From positions 1-64,000 of the forward strand of contig JAKISI010000003.1 in the NCBI GenBank assembly GCA_021648685.1: a stretch of DNA of 64,000 nucleotides. Reading direction: 5' to 3'. The notes below the pieces were generated by a model. That model saw only the letters and a list, made by a program, of their open reading frames with translations, had not been told where the DNA came from and made no database searches. Origin of the DNA: Candidatus Polarisedimenticolaceae bacterium (lineage in GTDB: Bacteria; Pseudomonadota; Gammaproteobacteria; Chromatiales; Chromatiaceae). Both the position numbers and the translations under genes were made by a program. Positions 59,852 to 64,000 of the stretch are shown in pieces. Positions within the stretch are counted from its first letter, which is position 1; every line of letters begins with the position of its first letter.

Positions 59852-61408
59852 TTACCAAACTACCGGCTCTAGCGTGATGGAGTCAAATATGGTGGTTACC
59901 ACAACCTCGCTAGGACATCCGCCATAGAATACAGCTGCGATCATGTGATCCTTCCAGAAGTAAACAACATTTGCCTCAATACCATCGCCAGAGGTGATGC
60001 GGGTTCCGGTATTTAAGCCAGGCAGGTACATGCTGAAGTTCTTGCCTCGGAGGAAGATGATCCTGTATTTTTCCAGGCATAGCGCGTGGCCAAGAATTAC
60101 GCCGGGTGTGATGGTTGCTGCAATAGGGTTGCTGAGTACGCTGCCTTTTTTGATCTGTATCCAGTAGTTGTCAGCAGGCAGTGTCCCTGGAATTGCCACC
60201 TGGAGAGCATCTACGGACTCTGAAAGAGGCGTCAGAACCGTTGTACTGCCTGCGCTGTCAGTCAGCTGTACGGTTGGCCTGTAGGTGGTTGCATTGCCTA
60301 GCCCGCCCTGGTTGATAAAGCCGCTGCCGAACAGGCTCATCTCAAATGCGGTGCCTGTTTTCCAGGTTGCCAGGTTGATGTTATTCAGCTGCGGGATGAT
60401 GGCAGCAGGTGTGGCTTCGACAAATGACAAGGAGCCGACCTCTCCATTGTTGCCGTGGCAGCCCCAGCAGTTGTCTGTGTTACCAATGTGACCCTGGTAG
60501 GCGGTTTCACTCCCGGGGACAATGCCATCACCATCGGCGTCGTACTCGATGTTGTGTAAGGATGCAATATCGTGGCAGCGCTGGCAGCCTCGAATCCCTT
60601 CTGCTGCTGGCTGGTCGATATTGTGACACCATTCACAGGGTGATCCTTTGGATGAGCCGGTAATGGTCGGTACGCCGGTTCCATGATGGTTCTGCTTGTT
60701 GGTGAATACGGTGATCGGACCAAATCCGCTGGGTACGTCCGGGGTGCCGATCGTATCGCCGTCTGCGGTGTTGTGGCAGAAGTCGCAGTTGCCCGGATTG
60801 GTGCCAGCTGAGCTGGTTATGTTGGTGTCACCATTTGGCTTTCCGCTCCGCCATGGGGTGATCATGCTTGGGTCGTAGGTTGGTGGGGGCGTGCCGGCAT
60901 CAAGGCTGCGAACCAGGCTGCCATGGCAGGTGCCGCATTCGCCCTCTTTAGCCAGTGGTGTGTCGTGGTGAACAGTGCGTTCCCCACCTTCCACAATGTG
61001 GCAGAAGAGGCAGTCCCTGAAGCTCTGGACCAGCTCCATTGCGCCGCTGGATCCAGCCGCTAATTCATGGCAGTTGAGACAGGTGTAGGTTGTGTCTTCA
61101 ATGCCGTCATTATCGGCATCCATGAAAGGGGGTTGCTCTGGCCCACCTGCAATCGCAGTAAACAGGTGCTGGTGGTGCCGATCCGGGAGGTAGGTGGTTT
61201 TAACCGGCACGCCTGCTGGCGGATCAACCTCTCCAACGGCTGCAGGTTTGTGGCATCGCCAGCAAACCTCTTTTGTCAGCAGGTTGAACTGGGTGTCAGG
61301 GATGCCTAGATGCTGGTTGACAGGTGGCGGTGGAATGGCTCCCCAGGCTGTCATTGATAGGCTTGCCAACAGGATGAAACTGATGATAAGTGGATGTGAT
61401 TTATTCAT
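59852..61408 (-). CDS. Octaheme c-type cytochrome with C-terminal beta-rich domain
   Basis: This exported multiheme cytochrome has 518 residues. A signal peptide (MNKSHPLIISFILLASLSMTAWGA) is followed by eight CxxCH sites: CWRCH, CLNCH, CLFCH, CGTCH, CDFCH, CEWCH, CQRCH and CWGCH, within about residues 49-325. The last 190 residues have no heme site. They look like beta-sandwich sequence (TAFEMSLFGSGFINQGGLGNATTYRPTVQLTD), similar to IPT/TIG-like or carbohydrate-binding folds, and include a further Cys pair. It should act in periplasmic or surface electron transfer. The exact electron partner cannot be inferred. Confidence 0.9.
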   Translation of the reverse strand: MNKSHPLIISFILLASLSMTAWGAIPPPPVNQHLGIPDTQFNLLTKEVCWRCHKPAAVGEVDPPAGVPVKTTYLPDRHHQHLFTAIAGGPEQPPFMDADNDGIEDTTYTCLNCHELAAGSSGAMELVQSFRDCLFCHIVEGGERTVHHDTPLAKEGECGTCHGSLVRSLDAGTPPPTYDPSMITPWRSGKPNGDTNITSSAGTNPGNCDFCHNTADGDTIGTPDVPSGFGPITVFTNKQNHHGTGVPTITGSSKGSPCEWCHNIDQPAAEGIRGCQRCHDIASLHNIEYDADGDGIVPGSETAYQGHIGNTDNCWGCHGNNGEVGSLSFVEATPAAIIPQLNNINLATWKTGTAFEMSLFGSGFINQGGLGNATTYRPTVQLTDSAGSTTVLTPLSESVDALQVAIPGTLPADNYWIQIKKGSVLSNPIAATITPGVILGHALCLEKYRIIFLRGKNFSMYLPGLNTGTRITSGDGIEANVVYFWKDHMIAAVFYGGCPSEVVVTTIFDSITLEPVVW

Positions 61409-61771
61409 TTAAGCCAACCCTCCCGGTGAATACAGGATTTATTTATATGGAGCAGCTCTCTCACCAGCCTGGTTTCGATCAGCTCATCGGCGAAATTGCT
61501 ATGTAACAGTTCCTAAGCTATAGGTTGCTTCTGCTTCTGCTTCTGCTTCTGCTTCTGCATCGTATACTAACAATGTCCATGCAGAATAAATAGTAATTCA
61601 AGTGGATGGAGGGCTTAAAACGGGAACCTAATTCACCAAAGCCACGGTCTTTTGTTAAGGCATTGAAAATAAAGATAATTATAGATGTTGATCGCGCAAT
61701 ACGTGCCATAGGTTTCGTCGGGCACAGACAGACAGGCAGGCAGAGCAGCTTTCCAAAACTGCAGGGGAGGA
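61409..61771. other. Intergenic region with a hexanucleotide repeat
   Basis: The divergent spacer between the cytochrome (minus) and the lipoprotein (plus) has no gene. A microsatellite of five GCTTCT units lies at 61527-61556. An open frame across 61606-61848 lacks protein-like features. Promoters for both flanking genes should lie here. Confidence 0.5.
61527..61556. repeat. Hexanucleotide microsatellite (GCTTCT)5
   Basis: Five perfect GCTTCT units occur in the divergent intergenic region, about 120 bases upstream of the cytochrome start. Slippage could vary spacing upstream of that gene, but no promoter element can be tied to it. Confidence 0.7.
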
Positions 61772-62146
61772 GTGAAGACAGTGAGATTACTAACCGTACT
61801 GCTGCCACTGCTGATGATTGCAGGCTGCTCAAAAGATGTTGCGCATGAAGATGCCGAATATCTGGAAACTGTGTTGGAAGGGCTCAGGCTGGAGATGAGT
61901 GCAGAGGATACCCGCGCATTTTTTCAGAAACAGAACCACCATCTACAGATCTACTGTGAGATGGCTCTGGTAGAGGAGCTGACGCCCTGTGCCAACGGTT
62001 ATCGCTCAACAGGTATTATCAAACTTCCCAGCAGTGATCCTGAACATGGCGTGGGGGTGGCAAGGGTGTATCTCAGGCTCAATGGCGACGGCATTCTGAA
62101 AGACTATTTTCATGATCTCTATTATGAAAAGCTGGATAACCGCTGA
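61772..62146 (+). CDS. Small hypothetical lipoprotein
   Basis: This 124-residue protein starts with GTG at 61772 after a strong GGGGAGG ribosome-binding site. Its lipoprotein signal is MKTVRLLTVLLPLLMIAGC, with the lipid-modified Cys at about residue 19. The mature part is acidic and has two further cysteines (QIYCEMALVEELTPCANG), which may form a disulfide. I do not recognise the family. It converges on purN with a 16-base gap. Confidence 0.75.
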   Translation: MKTVRLLTVLLPLLMIAGCSKDVAHEDAEYLETVLEGLRLEMSAEDTRAFFQKQNHHLQIYCEMALVEELTPCANGYRSTGIIKLPSSDPEHGVGVARVYLRLNGDGILKDYFHDLYYEKLDNR

Positions 62147-62162
62147 GGCACTTGCAAAATGT

Positions 62163-62825
62163 TCATTCACTGTCTGTCTGTGACGGGCTGATGATGGGGC
62201 TGCCCAGGGGTTTGCCATCCATCTCCAGCTGACGGCCACTTATGGCCAGCCGTCCCTCGGCAAACCAGCGTACCACCTGGGGGTAGATGATATGTTCCTG
62301 CTGTAGCACGCGAGCCGCCAGGCTCTCCTCTGTATCGCCTGTCTCTACAGCCACCTGGGCTTGCAGTATCACAGGGCCGCCATCCAGCTCCTCGGTTACA
62401 AAATGTACGCTGGCCCCGTGCAGGGTATCACCAGCCTCCAGGACGCGCTGGTGGGTGTGCAGCCCTTTATATTTGGGCAGCAGAGAGGGGTGAATATTAA
62501 GTAGACGCCCTGGGTAGTGCTGGACAAAAAGTGGCGAAAGGATGCGCATAAAGCCTGCCAGGATAACCAGGCCGGGCTGAAAACTGTCGATCAGCTCGAT
62601 CAGCGCCTGGTCGTACGCTTCACGGCTGGGGTAGGGTTTGTGGTTCAGTACTCGGGTCTCAATGCCTGCGGCGTGGGCGCGCTCCAGGCCATAGGCATCA
62701 TCACGGTTGCTGATGACGGCGGCCACCTTTATGGAAGGATTGCTGGCGGTGGCGTCAATAATGGCCTGTAGATTGCTGCCACTTCCGGAGATCAATGCAA
62801 CAACAGAGAGGGGCTGGCGGCTCAT
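62163..62825 (-). CDS. purN: Phosphoribosylglycinamide formyltransferase 1
   Basis: This enzyme transfers a formyl group from 10-formyltetrahydrofolate to GAR in purine synthesis. The 220-residue protein has ISGSGSNLQAIIDA (phosphate loop), LAGFMRIL, and the catalytic Asn and His in LLNIHPSLLPKYKG with Asp in TEELDGGPVILQ. Its ATG overlaps the purM stop (TGATG), so the two are coupled. Length is normal. Confidence 0.96.
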   Translation of the reverse strand: MSRQPLSVVALISGSGSNLQAIIDATASNPSIKVAAVISNRDDAYGLERAHAAGIETRVLNHKPYPSREAYDQALIELIDSFQPGLVILAGFMRILSPLFVQHYPGRLLNIHPSLLPKYKGLHTHQRVLEAGDTLHGASVHFVTEELDGGPVILQAQVAVETGDTEESLAARVLQQEHIIYPQVVRWFAEGRLAISGRQLEMDGKPLGSPIISPSQTDSE

Positions 62826-63886
62826 CAGGAGATGATCTCGATAGAGGCCGCCTTGTCAGAGGCCTCAATCTGCCCCAGTCGCCAGGCCTGCTCGCCCAGG
62901 CTGTTGAGCAGCTCGATGGTTTGATCTGCATCGGCCTTGGCAACACAGACCACCATGCCGACACCACAGTTGAAGGTGCGCAGCATCTCGGACTCTTCAA
63001 CGTGACCCTGCTGTTGCAGCCAATCAAACAGAGCCGGACGCTGCCAGGATTTGGCGTTGATAACCGCTTTGGTGCCCTGGGGCAGTACGCGGGGAAGATT
63101 CTCTGGCAGGCCGCCGCCGGTGATGTGAGCCAGGGCATGCACCTCAACCTGCTCGATCAGCGCCAGCAGTGGCTTTACATAGATGCGGGTGGGGATGAGC
63201 AGCGCCTCTCCCAATGGGCGTCCATCCGTCATGGTTTGATTCAGATCAGCACGGCTCACCTCCAGAATCTTGCGAATCAGTGAGTAGCCGTTGGAGTGGG
63301 GGCCACTGGAGGCCAGGCCAATTAGCGCATCGCCAGGCTGGACACGGGCGGGTTCAATGATCTTGTCCTTCTCCACGATGCCTACGCAGAAACCGGCCAA
63401 GTCATAATCATCGTCGCGGTAGATGCCGGGCATCTCGGCGGTTTCACCACCGGTCAGGGCGGCGCCGGACTGCTTGCAGCCCTCGGCAATCCCTTTGATG
63501 ACATCGGTTGCAATGTCCAGCTCAAGATGGGCGGTGGCATAGTAGTCGAGGAAAAAGAGCGGCTCTGCACCTGTCACAATAATATCGTTGACACACATCG
63601 CGACCAGATCAATGCCGATGGTATCGTGCTTGTTCAGCGCCAGTGCCAGCTTGAGTTTGGTACCCACGCCATCCGTTCCAGAGACCAGCACTGGCTGCTT
63701 GTAGCGATCCAGCGGCAGCTCAAAGAGCGCGCCAAAACCACCGAGCCCCGTCAATACACCGGGGCGGAAGGTCTCTCTTACCACCGGCTTGATGCGTTCG
63801 ACCAGGGCATTACCCGTGTCGATATCGACACCGGCATCACGATAGCTCAGGGTAGGGGGTGAATCGGTATCTTTGGTTTCGGCCAC
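62825..63886 (-). CDS. purM: Phosphoribosylformylglycinamidine cyclo-ligase (AIR synthetase)
   Basis: This ATP-dependent cyclase makes AIR from FGAM. The 353-residue protein shows [36 protein letters not shown] (metal/ATP site), [26 protein letters not shown] and [12 protein letters not shown]. Length and order match PurM. It is the first gene of purM-purN; the remaining 114 bases to the window end hold the promoter region and no recognised gene. Confidence 0.96.
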   Translation of the reverse strand: MAETKDTDSPPTLSYRDAGVDIDTGNALVERIKPVVRETFRPGVLTGLGGFGALFELPLDRYKQPVLVSGTDGVGTKLKLALALNKHDTIGIDLVAMCVNDIIVTGAEPLFFLDYYATAHLELDIATDVIKGIAEGCKQSGAALTGGETAEMPGIYRDDDYDLAGFCVGIVEKDKIIEPARVQPGDALIGLASSGPHSNGYSLIRKILEVSRADLNQTMTDGRPLGEALLIPTRIYVKPLLALIEQVEVHALAHITGGGLPENLPRVLPQGTKAVINAKSWQRPALFDWLQQQGHVEESEMLRTFNCGVGMVVCVAKADADQTIELLNSLGEQAWRLGQIEASDKAASIEIIS

Positions 63887-64000
63887 AGTCTGCTCCGGTG
63901 GGAGGTTTGGATATTCGGGGGGCTGATTCTATCAATGATGGCGAAGCTGGGGAATCGGTTGTGCTGATTTTAGACAGCGGCGGGTTGGCACGTTAGAATC

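Noticed and set aside
61606-61848. 80-codon + strand ORF upstream of the lipoprotein
   Set aside because: It is out of frame with the well-supported GTG start at 61772 and has no ribosome-binding site.

Overview
The window looks like a chromosomal segment of a gammaproteobacterium with moderate GC. The housekeeping genes (degQ-like protease, znuABC, mazG, dusC, cysZ, purM-purN) are of gammaproteobacterial type. The octaheme cytochrome c and the complete exosortase A (XrtA) polysaccharide locus fit an environmental, possibly sulfur-oxidising lineage. The lineage is inferred from gene content; no rRNA or tRNA gene is visible to confirm it.

Layout. 1-8.5 kb: a truncated IS transposase, then a degQ-like protease, znuA divergent from znuC-znuB-mazG, dusC, a class I aminotransferase and cysZ. 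8.9-30.7 kb: one long + strand run with many start/stop overlaps. It holds the core XrtA/PEP-CTERM exopolysaccharide locus: export lipoprotein, chain-length protein, tyrosine autokinase, outer-membrane barrel, AAA ATPase, UDP-GlcNAc 2-epimerase, deacetylase, FemAB-like protein, sugar transferases, exosortase A, amidotransferase and O-glycosylation ligase. A BrnTA-like toxin-antitoxin pair and a 167-bp palindromic element are inserted in it. 30.8-36.2 kb: accessory glycan genes (TPR protein, flippase, methyltransferase, glycosyltransferase, AAC(3)-like acyltransferase). 36.2-42.2 kb: a decayed accessory zone. It has remnants of a nucleotidyltransferase module, HicBA and an addiction-module protein, an intact FitAB/VapBC-type pair, a broken transposase-like gene, a RAYT transposase with its REP repeats and an orphan VapB. 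A two-gene cassette (alpha/alpha-barrel protein plus methyltransferase) lies among them. 42.2-55.9 kb: two minus-strand glycosyltransferases, a glycosyltransferase remnant, and the second half of the XrtA locus: GNAT-like protein, acyl carrier protein, hydrolases 2 and 1, glycosyltransferase, flippase, amidotransferase, PLP decarboxylase and AMP-forming acyl ligase. 56.2-64 kb: a second palindromic element fused to the 3' end of a triple-VanZ membrane protein, a GT2 glycosyltransferase, an octaheme cytochrome with its terminator, a small lipoprotein, and purN-purM.

How it works together. The sugar transferases and epimerase should build lipid-linked oligosaccharides, which the flippases export. 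The chain-length protein, autokinase, barrel and export lipoprotein should control length and secretion. Exosortase A should process PEP-CTERM proteins, none of which is encoded here, and the O-ligase probably attaches glycan. The ACP, acyl ligase, PLP decarboxylase, amidotransferase and hydrolases look like a carrier-bound acyl or aminoacyl pathway. I infer that it makes an amine- or amide-bearing substituent for the glycan or its protein partner.

The least explained signals are the paired palindromic elements with compensating arm changes, the carrier-protein module with odd catalytic residues, and the cluster of decayed toxin-antitoxin loci. No CRISPR array, tRNA or rRNA was seen.
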